Shown piece by piece: positions 35,825 through 44,368 of a stretch of DNA of 64,000 nucleotides (positions within the stretch are counted from its first letter, which is position 1; each line of letters begins with the position of its first letter). The notes under the pieces were generated by a model that saw only the letters and a list, made by a program, of their open reading frames with translations, was not told the DNA's origin and searched no databases. The stretch covers positions 1 to 64,000 of the forward strand of contig NZ_QRDV01000004.1 of the NCBI RefSeq assembly GCF_003386165.1. Direction: 5' to 3'. Source of the DNA: Winogradskyella eximia. Its GTDB lineage: Bacteria; Bacteroidota; Bacteroidia; Flavobacteriales; Flavobacteriaceae. The translations under genes were made by a program, and so were the position numbers.

Positions 35825-36211
35825 TTACATTAAAACAATACCATAAGCTGTATTAAGTAAATAAATGCCTAGGAAAAATAGTAAGGTATAAATAACTTGT
35901 ACCAGTTTAATATTGGTTAAAGCTAAAAATGAAACGGTTTTTTTAGGAAAAGAAAATAGAGCCAATCCTATAAAAAGGGACGTCCAACCAATAAGAGTGA
36001 TAATTAGTTTGTAACTAGGTTCCCACATATTATGAAAAATAATATTAAGTAAGCCGACTACAATGGCTATAAATGCTGTAATAATCAGAAACTTCTGGTC
36101 GTACAAGTCGTCAAAGACTTGTTTAATTCGTTTAGGATTAACACTTAGTATAAAGAAAAAAATAAGTAAATACCAACCCCAAAATTTTGCTAAAAATATT
36201 GAACTATCCAT
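35825..36211 (-). CDS. Small four-helix membrane protein
   Basis: A 128-aa integral membrane protein with four predicted helices: WGWYLLIFFFILSV; LIITAFIAIVVGLLNIIF; LIITLIGWTSLFIGLALFSF; VIYTLLFFLGIYLLNTAY. Between helices 1 and 2 is a charged cytoplasmic loop (NPKRIKQVFDDLYDQK). I do not recognise a named family. It begins 6 bases behind a UspA gene and shares operator 8, so it belongs to the stress regulon. No catalytic or metal-binding pattern is visible. Confidence 0.8.
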   Translation of the reverse strand: MDSSIFLAKFWGWYLLIFFFILSVNPKRIKQVFDDLYDQKFLIITAFIAIVVGLLNIIFHNMWEPSYKLIITLIGWTSLFIGLALFSFPKKTVSFLALTNIKLVQVIYTLLFFLGIYLLNTAYGIVLM

Positions 36212-36217
36212 AATGTT

Positions 36218-37069
36218 TTAGTTTTTTTCGTGTAATACCAAAAATGGAATATTTACGTGATAACTAATGTTTTCCACTTTTGAATGAAATAATATTTGCT
36301 GAAAATAATGTATGTTTTTTGCTACCATACAAACCATATTTATAGCTCTACTTTCTATAAAACACTGTACAGCATCTTCAACTTTTTTGTTAGTTAAGAA
36401 ATGGAAACTGTATTGGTATGGAGTAAAAAAATCTTCGAGTAATTCTTTGTTTTGCTTTTCATTTTCATTAAGATCTATTTTACGTTTGCTAATATGCAAA
36501 ATGCTTAATGAAGCCTTAAATCGTTCTATTATTTCTGCTACAGGTTGAAGTACTTGTAAGTTATGAGATAAAGAAAAGTCTGTAGGATAAGCAATCTCGG
36601 TAGGTGCGGTAAATGTTGCATTCTCTGGGATGATTAAAGTGTTACACTTTACTTTAGTAATAACGTCTGCAGCATTAGAACCTAAGATTATTTTCTCTAA
36701 TCCAGAAGCTCCTTTAGTACCCATTATAATTAAATCTATTTGCTTTTCTTCAATGTTCTTGCGTATGCCATCAATAAAAAAGTTTTCTTCAATGATGGTA
36801 TAAAAATGATGTTTAAGTTTGTTTGTAGATAATTCTATAACACGTTTTAATAGTTTGCGCAGTTGTTGTTTTACAGGCTTTACGTCTAATAAATCTATAT
36901 CGCTTTGAATCATTATAAGCGGATCATCATTAAACTCAATTGTAGGTATAGGTTTAATGTGCAAAAGATAAAAGTTGCAGTCTTGGTTTTTAAAAAAACT
37001 AATGGCATACTTAATAGCATTCCATGAGTTTTCTGAAAAATCAGTGGGTAATAAAATATTTTTCATCAA
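36218..37069 (-). CDS. Universal stress protein, two UspA domains
   Basis: A 283-aa tandem Usp protein: KNILLPTDFSENSWNAIKYAISFF, MGTKGASGLEKIILGSNAADVI (nucleotide-binding pattern kept), second domain TEIAYPTDFSLSHNLQVLQPVAEIIERFKASLSILHIS, ending MVAKNIHYFQQILFHSKVENISYHVNIPFLVLHEK. Start is the first or second of two adjacent ATGs. First gene of an operon with the four-helix membrane protein, next to the kinase/regulator pair, and driven by operator 8. Confidence 0.92.
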   Translation of the reverse strand: MMKNILLPTDFSENSWNAIKYAISFFKNQDCNFYLLHIKPIPTIEFNDDPLIMIQSDIDLLDVKPVKQQLRKLLKRVIELSTNKLKHHFYTIIEENFFIDGIRKNIEEKQIDLIIMGTKGASGLEKIILGSNAADVITKVKCNTLIIPENATFTAPTEIAYPTDFSLSHNLQVLQPVAEIIERFKASLSILHISKRKIDLNENEKQNKELLEDFFTPYQYSFHFLTNKKVEDAVQCFIESRAINMVCMVAKNIHYFQQILFHSKVENISYHVNIPFLVLHEKN

Positions 37070-37087
37070 ACAATAGCATTAGGATAA

Positions 37088-37130
37088 CAAAGCTATATGT
37101 TAGATACTGTCTTTAAAATGATATTGGTCA
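37088..37130 (-). promoter_or_regulatory. Stress-island operator 8 and promoter
   Basis: On the minus strand TGACCAATATCA (37119-37130), 23 nt, then an exact -7 TAGCTTTG (37088-37095), 18 nt before the UspA start. Confidence 0.9.
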
Positions 37131-37153
37131 CCTTTAAGCATTATATTTATAAA

Positions 37154-38197
37154 CTATTGGATGTGTTTAAGCTTTTCTAAGTCTAAGACCTTAATTGTTC
37201 TGCCATCCGAGCCAATTATGCCTTGTTTCTTAAAACTAGCTAAGGTTCTGATTAAAGTTTCTGTTGCAATACCAGCAACACTAGCCAAGTCACTACGAGA
37301 AATATTAATTGGGTCTTCTGGTTTTCTGTTTATTTTTTCAGCAAATTTTAAGATGGTGTCGGCTGTTTTTTTGTTAACAGAGCTATACGCCATTTCTAAT
37401 AATTGATCTTTTACATATAAAAGATCATTAGATAATAGTTGAATAAGCTCTATAGCAACTTTAGGATTATCATTTAAGATTTGATTAAATTGATTGGTAG
37501 AAATACCAGATAAGCTCGTGTTTTCTATAGCAGTTGCTGTTTCTTTGTGTGGCATACTACTCGTAAAAGAGGTATAACCAAATAAATCATCTTCTTTATA
37601 CAACCCAGTAACGAGTTCTTTACCTTGGTCATCTATCTGATGGCATTTTACAATACCTTTATTTATAAGGTAAATATAATTAGAGTGCTCAGCTTCTTTA
37701 TAGATTGTACTGTCTTTTTTAGCTGTAAATGATGTGCCATTATCATCAATATAGATTTTTAAATCATTTAGGGTTTTAATAAGTTGACTAGCTGTTTCTT
37801 CTATGTCATTTTCAGCTTCTTTAAGAATAGCCACTTTTGCTAAGCGACTTTCAATAGCGCTAATAAGTTCATCTTCTGTAAAAGGTTTAGTGATGTAGTC
37901 GTCAGCACCTAAATTCATGCCTTTTCTTACATCTCCACGTTCTGTTTTTGCAGATAAAAATATAAAGGGAATATGTTTAGTTGTTTGATACTGCGATAGT
38001 GTTTTAAGCGTTTCATAACCATCAAGTTCTGGCATCATAATATCGCAAATAATAATGTCAGGAATGTGCTCTTTTGCCATGGAAACACCAATTTTTCCAT
38101 TGGCTGCAGTTAAGACTTTGTATTCAGAGAGTTCTAAGATTTCGGCAGTGTTTTCTCTTAAAACCATATCGTCTTCTATAAGTAATATATTTGTCAT
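37154..38197 (-). CDS. Response regulator: receiver domain fused to CRP/FNR-type DNA-binding protein
   Basis: A 347-aa fusion. Residues 3-118 are a complete receiver (IEDD at 7-10, phospho-acceptor Asp 52 in IIICDIMMPELDG, Ser 82, Lys 104). Residues about 150-260 are a cyclic-nucleotide-binding fold, but the Gly-Glu and Arg-Ser/Thr of the cAMP pocket are absent (LFGYTSFTSSMPHKETATAIEN). Residues about 272-340 are a CRP-type winged helix, SRSDLASVAGIATETLIRTLASF. Its recognition helix keeps the Glu (313) and Arg (317) that read TGA half-sites in FNR/CRP. Only two Cys, so no FNR-type Fe-S cluster. Overlaps the kinase gene by 4 bases. Best candidate activator for the 14 island operators. Confidence 0.92.
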   Translation of the reverse strand: MTNILLIEDDMVLRENTAEILELSEYKVLTAANGKIGVSMAKEHIPDIIICDIMMPELDGYETLKTLSQYQTTKHIPFIFLSAKTERGDVRKGMNLGADDYITKPFTEDELISAIESRLAKVAILKEAENDIEETASQLIKTLNDLKIYIDDNGTSFTAKKDSTIYKEAEHSNYIYLINKGIVKCHQIDDQGKELVTGLYKEDDLFGYTSFTSSMPHKETATAIENTSLSGISTNQFNQILNDNPKVAIELIQLLSNDLLYVKDQLLEMAYSSVNKKTADTILKFAEKINRKPEDPINISRSDLASVAGIATETLIRTLASFKKQGIIGSDGRTIKVLDLEKLKHIQ

Positions 38198-39699
38198 TTT
38201 GCAGCTGAGTTTGGAAGTGTTATTGTAAATGTGGTGCCTATTTGTTCTTCGCTTTCAAAGGTAATATTACCACCTAAATTCTCAATGTGATTTTTTACAA
38301 TATTTAGACCAATACCTGTACCTTGAATATTACTAACATTTTCTGCTCTGTAATAACGATCAAAAATATTTATTTGGTCTTTTTTAGGTATGCCTAAGCC
38401 TTCGTCTTTAATTTTAATTGTGGTAGTCGTTTTATTTTGATTCACCATAATAGCAATTGTTTTATGTTCTTGCGAGTACATTATGGCATTATTTAAAAGG
38501 TTTGAGAGTATTAATACTATTGATTTTTCATCTTGATAAAGTGAGAAGTCATCAATGTGTTCTGGGTATTTAATAGACTGGCCTTCTTTTAAAAGCATAT
38601 TGGCGTTATAGATAACTTCATCAATTACTTTAGAGAGTTTAAACTCCGTAAAATTATAATTGAGTTTGCCTGATTCTAAGCGTTCTAAAGATAAAAAGTC
38701 ATTAAGTATAGAATTGAGGTATTGCACCTTGTCTCCAATAGTTTTAATATGCTTATCACGTTTTTCTTGTTGTTCCGTTAAGGTGTATTTACTCATTAAA
38801 ACCGTTGAGGTTAAAATACCACTTAAAGGTGTTTTAAATTCGTGTGAAACTAAAGATAAGAATTTAGTTTTTAGCTCGTTGAGTTCTTGTTCTTTAGCTA
38901 GTGCATTTTTTAACTCTATTGTACGTTTCTCAACAGTGCTTTCAAGTTTTTCAGTGTAATTTTTTCTTTCAGTAATATCTAAAATTACGGCTACAAAAAC
39001 TTTTTTATTTCCAAGTATAGATAATTGCAAATGGATTTCTACCGGATAAGTAGTACCATCTTTACGTTGGTGCACGGTTTCAAAAATAAGTTTCTCTTCA
39101 AGCCCATCTATTAATGGCTTAACTTTTTCAATAAATTGCGCTTTGGTATAATGTGGTTTAATGTCTAGAGGAGTGAGTGTTTTTAACTCAGCTAAATCAT
39201 AACCAATGTTTTTTTGTGCACCACGATTAACATTGACAAAATTATATGTTTCACAATCAAAAATATAAATCTCATTTAACGATTCGTTAAAGATATTAGC
39301 CCAATGTGATAGCTCTTGCTCTGCTTTTTTACGTTCTGTAATGTCTTTTACTAACGCAAGAACATAGGTGTTTCCATAAATAGTTAGAGGATTTAATCCT
39401 ACTTCTACCGGAAATGTTACACCACTTTTTTTGAGCCCATATAAATCGCGTCCTATAGCCATTTGTCGTTTAGTAGTATTTTTTACATAACCTTTAAAAT
39501 GACCTTCATGAGAACCATGATAATCTTTTGGAATTAAAATTTCAAGCGTTTGTCCTTCTAACTCACCGTGTTCATAACCAAAAATAGTATCAGTAGAAGA
39601 ATTTGTTGCGACTATAGTTTGACTCTTATCAACCAATATGACGCCTTCAGCTAAGGCCTCAGCTAACGTATTAAAAATATCTTGGTTCTGTTTAAACAT
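38194..39699 (-). CDS. Soluble PAS-PAS sensor histidine kinase
   Basis: A 501-aa kinase without membrane helices, so the signal is cytoplasmic. Two PAS domains (about 10-122 and 133-245, each ending in a PAC-like DITERK), a coiled coil, HisKA with phospho-acceptor His 286 in SLVSHEFKTPLSG, and HATPase_c with the N box (LLNNAIMYS, 401-409), DEGLGIP and GTGIGLNIVK. No heme- or flavin-specific motif is visible, so the ligand is open. It is translationally coupled to the receiver-CRP gene, whose Asp 52 is its natural target. The promoter is not obvious; the operator in the divergent gap is spaced for the opposite gene. Confidence 0.93.
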   Translation of the reverse strand: MFKQNQDIFNTLAEALAEGVILVDKSQTIVATNSSTDTIFGYEHGELEGQTLEILIPKDYHGSHEGHFKGYVKNTTKRQMAIGRDLYGLKKSGVTFPVEVGLNPLTIYGNTYVLALVKDITERKKAEQELSHWANIFNESLNEIYIFDCETYNFVNVNRGAQKNIGYDLAELKTLTPLDIKPHYTKAQFIEKVKPLIDGLEEKLIFETVHQRKDGTTYPVEIHLQLSILGNKKVFVAVILDITERKNYTEKLESTVEKRTIELKNALAKEQELNELKTKFLSLVSHEFKTPLSGILTSTVLMSKYTLTEQQEKRDKHIKTIGDKVQYLNSILNDFLSLERLESGKLNYNFTEFKLSKVIDEVIYNANMLLKEGQSIKYPEHIDDFSLYQDEKSIVLILSNLLNNAIMYSQEHKTIAIMVNQNKTTTTIKIKDEGLGIPKKDQINIFDRYYRAENVSNIQGTGIGLNIVKNHIENLGGNITFESEEQIGTTFTITLPNSAAK

Positions 39700-39792
39700 G
39701 TAAAAATGGTTGGTTTTAAAAGAAGTTAAAGATAATTAATCTTTTCTATATTAATAGTGCAATAGATTTTGGTTTTTAGAATGTTATAAAAC

Positions 39793-39835
39793 TGATTTAT
39801 ATCATAGTCCTAAAAGCCTAATAATTATAAATTTA
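39793..39835 (+). promoter_or_regulatory. Stress-island operator 9 and promoter
   Basis: TGATTTATATCA (39793-39804), 23 nt, then -7 TAAATTTA (39828-39835). Correctly spaced for the plus-strand gene at 39855; on the minus strand no -7 element is at the right distance for the kinase. Confidence 0.82.
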
Positions 39836-39854
39836 TATTCAAAAACTTAACATT

Positions 39855-40265
39855 TTGAATTTAGAAGATCATACCACATATCGATTTTTTCAGAACCTAG
39901 GTAAATTGTTTTTTGCTTTTGCTTCTGTAGATAACAATGTGAGAGAAGAAGAGGTAAAGGCAGTACAGCAATTAGTAAGAAAGTATTGGTTGGATGAAGA
40001 TATTATAAACACAATTTCAAAACGAGATGCGGAAGATGCTGTTTTAAAAACTTTTGATTGGCTTTGTAAAGATAATGACTATAACGCAGAAGCTTGTTAT
40101 GATAGTTTTGTAAGCTTCAAAAAACAAAATGAATCATTTTTTACAGATTCTATAAATTCACTGATTTTGAAAACGGTAGGTAAAATTGCTGCGAGTTTTT
40201 CTGGACAAAACAAATCTGAACTTATTCTGCTAGCTAAACTTAATATTGAATTAAAAAAAGATTAG
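39855..40265 (+). CDS. TerB-like helical protein
   Basis: A 136-aa soluble all-helical protein. LGKLFFAFASVDNNVREEEVKAVQQLVRKYW resembles TerB-type domains, which carry paired acidic residues near their start (here Asp and several Glu). TerB-fold proteins occur in stress and tellurite-resistance contexts, but the match is by eye. It starts with TTG at 39855; no ATG lies nearby in frame, and the predicted transcription start is about 39841, leaving a short leader. Single gene under operator 9, facing away from the kinase/regulator pair. Confidence 0.65.
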   Translation: MNLEDHTTYRFFQNLGKLFFAFASVDNNVREEEVKAVQQLVRKYWLDEDIINTISKRDAEDAVLKTFDWLCKDNDYNAEACYDSFVSFKKQNESFFTDSINSLILKTVGKIAASFSGQNKSELILLAKLNIELKKD

Positions 40266-40297
40266 TAATAGCGTTTATATATCCCCATCTTTTGGTC

Positions 40298-40340
40298 TGA
40301 TCAAGATCATTTTATATGAATGATTAGAACACTAGCTTCG
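40298..40340 (+). promoter_or_regulatory. Stress-island operator 10 and promoter
   Basis: TGATCAAGATCA (40298-40309), 23 nt, then -7 TAGCTTCG (one mismatch, 40333-40340). Drives the four-gene unit from 40368 to 44071. Confidence 0.85.
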
Positions 40341-40367
40341 TTTATTAATTATTAAAATTTAAATATC

Positions 40368-40982
40368 ATGAAAAAGACAGTCATTTTATTATTGATTTTT
40401 ATTGTGTTTCCTCTTTTAGGATTAGCACAAAGCATTGAAAATGTTGACTTTATTTCACCGATTCATAATGATGTTTCAGCGATTAAAAAGGATGGGAAAT
40501 GGGCTTTTATGAATAAGAATGGGGATTTAATTATCGACTATAGAACAGATTTAGTCATTGAGCAAAATGAAGATGGTGCTTACCCTATTTTTTACAATGA
40601 CAGATGTAAAATTGTTGAGGTTAAAGCCGGAATATCATATTTTGGATTTATAAACAAATCTGGTGAAGCCATCATAGAACCACAGTTTTTAAATACTACA
40701 AATTTTAAAGAAGGTATTGCTATTGCCCTAAAAGTAGATAAAAAGGTAATAGGTGAGAATACCGCTTTGGGCAAGGAAATGGTTAATTATAGATACTTTG
40801 AAGTGCTTATAAATACAGAAGGTGAAGCCTTGTATTATCTCACTCTAGATGGTGTTAATGTTGTTTTAGATAAGGACTTTTTAACTGGTGTACCTCTCAT
40901 AATGTCTAAATATATTGCAAAAGACCTGTATGCCGTTAAACAAAAAGACAATACATGGTCACTTGTAAAAGTGAAAATGTAA
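40368..40982 (+). CDS. Secreted WG-repeat protein
   Basis: A 204-aa exported protein: signal peptide KKTVILLLIFIVFPLLGLAQ, then WG-type beta repeats (KKDGKWAFMNKNGDLIIDY; SYFGFINKSGEAIIEPQF; KQKDNTWSLVKV). WG repeats form a surface-exposed beta propeller-like structure of unknown, probably binding, function. First gene of a unit with a membrane fusion protein, a permease and an ABC ATPase; it may be the exporter's periplasmic partner, though nothing in the sequence proves it. Confidence 0.8.
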   Translation: MKKTVILLLIFIVFPLLGLAQSIENVDFISPIHNDVSAIKKDGKWAFMNKNGDLIIDYRTDLVIEQNEDGAYPIFYNDRCKIVEVKAGISYFGFINKSGEAIIEPQFLNTTNFKEGIAIALKVDKKVIGENTALGKEMVNYRYFEVLINTEGEALYYLTLDGVNVVLDKDFLTGVPLIMSKYIAKDLYAVKQKDNTWSLVKVKM

Positions 40983-41017
40983 GTCTGGAAATTAATATAT
41001 TCTAAAAGTGAATTTAA

Positions 41018-42133
41018 ATGGTATTTTTAAAAAATGCGGTTAGTACATTAGATTTAAAATTATGGTGTTGTATATGCGTTGGGTTTATAATATTTTCTTG
41101 TGCAAATAAAGAAGATAAAATATTACCAACAGAGCGTGCGTTAACGGAATCTGTATATGCTTCTGCAACGATACAGCCAGATAGCTTATACCAAGTTTAT
41201 GCTATAGTTTCAGGACTTATAGATGCTAATTTAGTAGAGGAAGGTGATTTGGTTTCTAAGGACGATCATTTGTTTCAAATTATTAATAATACACCAAGAC
41301 TTAATACTCAAAATGCAAAATTGGCATTAAACTTAGCTCAGGATAATTATAAAGGTAATGCTACTGTTTTAAGTAGTATAGAAAGCGAGATTTCTGCGGC
41401 AAAATTGAAGTTTAAAAATGATTCTATAAATTATTTTAGACAAAAAAGGCTTTGGGACCAAAATATAGGTTCTAAAGCGCAATATGATACTCAAAAATTA
41501 AATTATGAGTTAGCTTCTAATCAATTAGAGGTACTTCAAAACAAATTAGATAGAACAAAAAACGAACTTAAAACAGCGGTTCAGCAAGCACAGAATTATT
41601 ACCAGACTACTGCAATTACAACAAAAGATTTTACAGTAAATAGTAAGATTAATGGAAAGGTGTATGCTATTTTTAAAGAACCAGGAGAGGTGGTGTCTAG
41701 CATGGAACCTTTAGCAACTATAGGTAGTGAAAAACATTTTGTTATTGAGCTGTTAGTAGATGAAGTAGATATTGTGAAAATTAAAAAATCTCAAGAGGTA
41801 TTAATTAATTTGGATGCTTATAAAGACGTGGTTTTTAAAGCGAAAGTTTCTAAGATATATCCTAAAAAAGACGAACGGAACCAGACATTTTTAGTAGAAG
41901 CACTATTTAATAAACCACCAGAAATATTGTATCCAGGTTTATCTGGCGAAGCCAACATTGTTATTTCTAACAAGGCCAATGTATTAACAATACCAATAGC
42001 CTATTTAACTAGTGATAATAAAGTAAAAACAGATGATGGACTCGTATCTGTAAAAACAGGATTACAAAATATGGACTATGTAGAAATACTATCTGGTATT
42101 ACTAAAGAGACTTACATCTATAAACCAGAATAA
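41018..42133 (+). CDS. HlyD/MacA-type membrane fusion lipoprotein
   Basis: A 371-aa periplasmic adaptor. It has an unusual N-terminus with a hydrophobic stretch ending FIIFSC (probable lipid Cys about residue 28), a biotinyl-lipoyl-like half (YQVYAIVSGLIDANLVEEGDLVSKDDHLFQI), a coiled-coil hairpin (about 95-190), the second lipoyl half (VNSKINGKVYAIFKEPGEVVSSMEPLATIG) and a beta-barrel domain. It bridges an ABC permease to the outer membrane. Its stop codon overlaps the permease start codon by one base. No outer-membrane TolC-like gene is in the unit. Confidence 0.9.
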   Translation: MVFLKNAVSTLDLKLWCCICVGFIIFSCANKEDKILPTERALTESVYASATIQPDSLYQVYAIVSGLIDANLVEEGDLVSKDDHLFQIINNTPRLNTQNAKLALNLAQDNYKGNATVLSSIESEISAAKLKFKNDSINYFRQKRLWDQNIGSKAQYDTQKLNYELASNQLEVLQNKLDRTKNELKTAVQQAQNYYQTTAITTKDFTVNSKINGKVYAIFKEPGEVVSSMEPLATIGSEKHFVIELLVDEVDIVKIKKSQEVLINLDAYKDVVFKAKVSKIYPKKDERNQTFLVEALFNKPPEILYPGLSGEANIVISNKANVLTIPIAYLTSDNKVKTDDGLVSVKTGLQNMDYVEILSGITKETYIYKPE

Positions 42134-43395
42134 TGGCAAACTGGACCGTTATACTAAATATAGCAAAAACACATTTGCTTACTAAACTAAAGTCAACTTC
42201 AATTGCTGCATTAGGTGTAACTTTTGGTATTGGGTCTTACATTACTTTGGTAAGTTTTATGACGGGTTTAAACACTATGTTAGATGACCTTATGTTAAAT
42301 CAAACACCTCATATTCATGTTTATAATGAAATTGAACCTTCAAAAGAGCAACCCATTTCGCTTTACGATAAGTTTAGTGAAAGCTTTAATATTGTGCACT
42401 CTATTAAACCAAAAATGAGTCAAAAGAAGATTCATAATGCCTTACCAATTATAACTTATTTAGAGCGTAATGAAAATGTACGAGGCGCACTTCCAAGGAT
42501 TGAAACACAAATATTTTATCTAGCAGGTTCTATAGAACTGGGAGGTAATCTTACTGGTATTAGCCCAATTGATGAGGCGAAGCTTTTTAATATGAGTGAT
42601 TATATTGTTGAAGGTTCTGCAGAAGCATTGCAAAATACTGATAATAGTATTCTTTTAGGGATTGGTATTGCAAAGAAAATGGCTTTAAAAATCGGAGACC
42701 GTGTGCAGATAAGCCCTATAAATGGAGGCATATTTCCATTAAAAATTGTGGGTTTTTATCAAAGTGGTATTTCAGATGTAGATGCTATGCAAAGTTTTAC
42801 AACCATAAAAACGGTGCAGCGTATTTTGGGTGAAGCCAATAATTATATTACCGATATTAATGTAAAGTTGTATGATATAGAACAGGCTGTGCCATTGTCT
42901 AAAAAGATTGAGCAGCAATTTAATCTTAAGGCGGTTGATATTAAAACCGCCAATGCGCAATTTGATACAGGTACATCTGTTAGAAACTTAATTACCTATG
43001 CTGTTTCTGTAGCGCTTTTAATTGTAGCAGGTTTCGGTATTTATAACATATTAAATATGCTCATTTATGAAAAAATGAATGATATCGCCATATTAAAAGC
43101 TATTGGGTTTTCGGGTACAGATGTTCAGCTCATTTTTATGAGTCAAGCCATGATTATTGGTTTTGTTGGTGGTGTTTTGGGCTTAATAGTAGGTTATGGT
43201 TTAGCGAGTTTAATTTCTACAATTCCTTTTGAAACAGAAGCCTTGCCAACAGTTGAAACCTATCCAATAAATATAGATCCTATGTTTTTTGTTATTGGTT
43301 TTTCATTTGCCATGGTTTCAACATTTTTAGCAGGTTATTTACCCTCTAAAAAAGCAAAAAAAATAGATCCAGTTAAAATTATAAGAGGTCAATAA
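42133..43395 (+). CDS. MacB/FtsX-type ABC permease
   Basis: A 420-aa inner-membrane protein with one N-terminal helix (about 20-42), a large periplasmic domain (about 45-275) and three C-terminal helices (YAVSVALLIVAGFGIYNILNMLIY; AMIIGFVGGVLGLIVGYGLASLI; PMFFVIGFSFAMVSTFLAGYL). This is the FtsX/MacB/LolC topology, which transmits ATP-driven motion to the periplasm rather than forming a transmembrane pore. The ending PSKKAKKIDPVKIIRGQ is typical. It follows its adaptor and precedes its ATPase by one base. Confidence 0.92.
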   Translation: MANWTVILNIAKTHLLTKLKSTSIAALGVTFGIGSYITLVSFMTGLNTMLDDLMLNQTPHIHVYNEIEPSKEQPISLYDKFSESFNIVHSIKPKMSQKKIHNALPIITYLERNENVRGALPRIETQIFYLAGSIELGGNLTGISPIDEAKLFNMSDYIVEGSAEALQNTDNSILLGIGIAKKMALKIGDRVQISPINGGIFPLKIVGFYQSGISDVDAMQSFTTIKTVQRILGEANNYITDINVKLYDIEQAVPLSKKIEQQFNLKAVDIKTANAQFDTGTSVRNLITYAVSVALLIVAGFGIYNILNMLIYEKMNDIAILKAIGFSGTDVQLIFMSQAMIIGFVGGVLGLIVGYGLASLISTIPFETEALPTVETYPINIDPMFFVIGFSFAMVSTFLAGYLPSKKAKKIDPVKIIRGQ

Positions 43396-43396
43396 G

Positions 43397-44071
43397 ATGA
43401 GTAACGTATTAGAAGCAAAACATATTAATAAGTATTTTAAAAAGCCTGTGTTATTTCATGTGTTAAAGGATATCAATTTTGAAATTAAAAAAGGTGAATT
43501 TGTTTCGATTATGGGAAAATCGGGTTGTGGAAAATCGACCTTACTCTATATTTTATCTACAATGGATACCGATTATGAGGGTGAGTTGTATCTAAATAAT
43601 AAACTCATTACAGATAAGGATAGTAATCATTTGTCACGTTTGCGGAATGAGAACATTGGTTTTGTATTTCAATTTCATTATTTATTGGCAGAATTTACAG
43701 TATTAGAAAACGTAATGCTTCCTGCTAAGAAATTAGCTAAAAAAACGTTTCAAGAAATTGAACAAGATGCTTTAGAGAAATTAAAAATTCTGAACATAGA
43801 GCATTTGGCACATAAACGAGCATCTCAAGTTTCGGGTGGTGAAAAACAGCGTGTTGCCATTGCTAGAGCATTAATTAATAATCCATCTATAATAATGGGT
43901 GATGAACCTACAGGGAATTTAGATAGCCATAATGCAGAGAATGTTTTTAATATTTTTAAACAATTAAGTGTGGAGGAAGATTTGTCTTTACTTATTGTAA
44001 CACACGATGAAGATTTTGCCAATAAAACAGATAGAATTATACAAATGGAAGATGGTAAAATTATAATTTAA
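43397..44071 (+). CDS. ABC transporter ATPase (MacB/LolD type)
   Basis: A 224-aa nucleotide-binding subunit: Walker A MGKSGCGKST, Q-loop FVFQFHYLLAEFTV, signature VSGGEKQRVAIARAL, Walker B IIMGDEPTGNLD, and switch His in LLIVTHDEDFA. The length and signature are those of the LolD/MacB ATPases that power FtsX-type permeases. Last gene of the operator-10 unit; together with the adaptor and permease it makes a tripartite exporter of lipid-, peptide- or drug-like cargo. Confidence 0.95.
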   Translation: MSNVLEAKHINKYFKKPVLFHVLKDINFEIKKGEFVSIMGKSGCGKSTLLYILSTMDTDYEGELYLNNKLITDKDSNHLSRLRNENIGFVFQFHYLLAEFTVLENVMLPAKKLAKKTFQEIEQDALEKLKILNIEHLAHKRASQVSGGEKQRVAIARALINNPSIIMGDEPTGNLDSHNAENVFNIFKQLSVEEDLSLLIVTHDEDFANKTDRIIQMEDGKIII

Positions 44072-44085
44072 GCTTTTAATAATGA

Positions 44086-44128
44086 TGATATTAATCATTT
44101 TAAATGATTCTATTAATGACTAACTTTA
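44086..44128 (+). promoter_or_regulatory. Stress-island operator 11 and promoter
   Basis: TGATATTAATCA (44086-44097), 23 nt, then -7 TAACTTTA (44121-44128). Drives the five closely spaced genes from 44156 to 48469. Confidence 0.88.
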
Positions 44129-44155
44129 GTAATTAATAATATAAATTCTGATGTT

Positions 44156-44368
44156 ATGAAAACACTTCAAGATATAGAAAATCAAATTATAAGGCTTACT
44201 ACAAGCATAGAAGTGAATTATCCAGAACTTTATGCAACCTTAGATGAAAATCCTATAACCATTCCGACAAATGCTCATCCAGATATGACCGTTAGTATTA
44301 TGGAAGATTATTTAGAAAGTCTCAAACAGATTTTAAAACAATACACAAAAACTCATAATAAACAATAA
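44156..44368 (+). CDS. Small uncharacterised protein preceding cbpA
   Basis: A 70-aa soluble protein: helical N-terminus ([29 protein letters not shown]), a central proline/asparagine-containing loop ([18 protein letters not shown]), and a C-terminal helix ending [11 protein letters not shown] do not recognise a family. It overlaps the DnaJ-type gene by one base (stop TAA shares its A with the ATG), so the two are translationally coupled, and it leads the operator-11 operon. Confidence 0.8.
   Translation: MKTLQDIENQIIRLTTSIEVNYPELYATLDENPITIPTNAHPDMTVSIMEDYLESLKQILKQYTKTHNKQ

Noticed and set aside
26675-37069. Usp cluster as part of a mobile island
   Set aside because: No integrase, transposase, tRNA or flanking direct repeat was seen, and base composition looks like the neighbours. 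Local duplication explains the paralogues.
37154-38197. FNR-type oxygen sensor with a 4Fe-4S cluster
   Set aside because: The protein has only two cysteines (51 and 185), not in an N-terminal cluster. The cAMP-binding residues are also missing, so control by phosphorylation is the better reading.
39700-39792. Operator 9 also driving the histidine kinase
   Set aside because: Read on the minus strand, 23 nt after the palindrome there is no TAnnTTTR. The spacing fits only the plus-strand gene at 39855, although autoregulation cannot be excluded.
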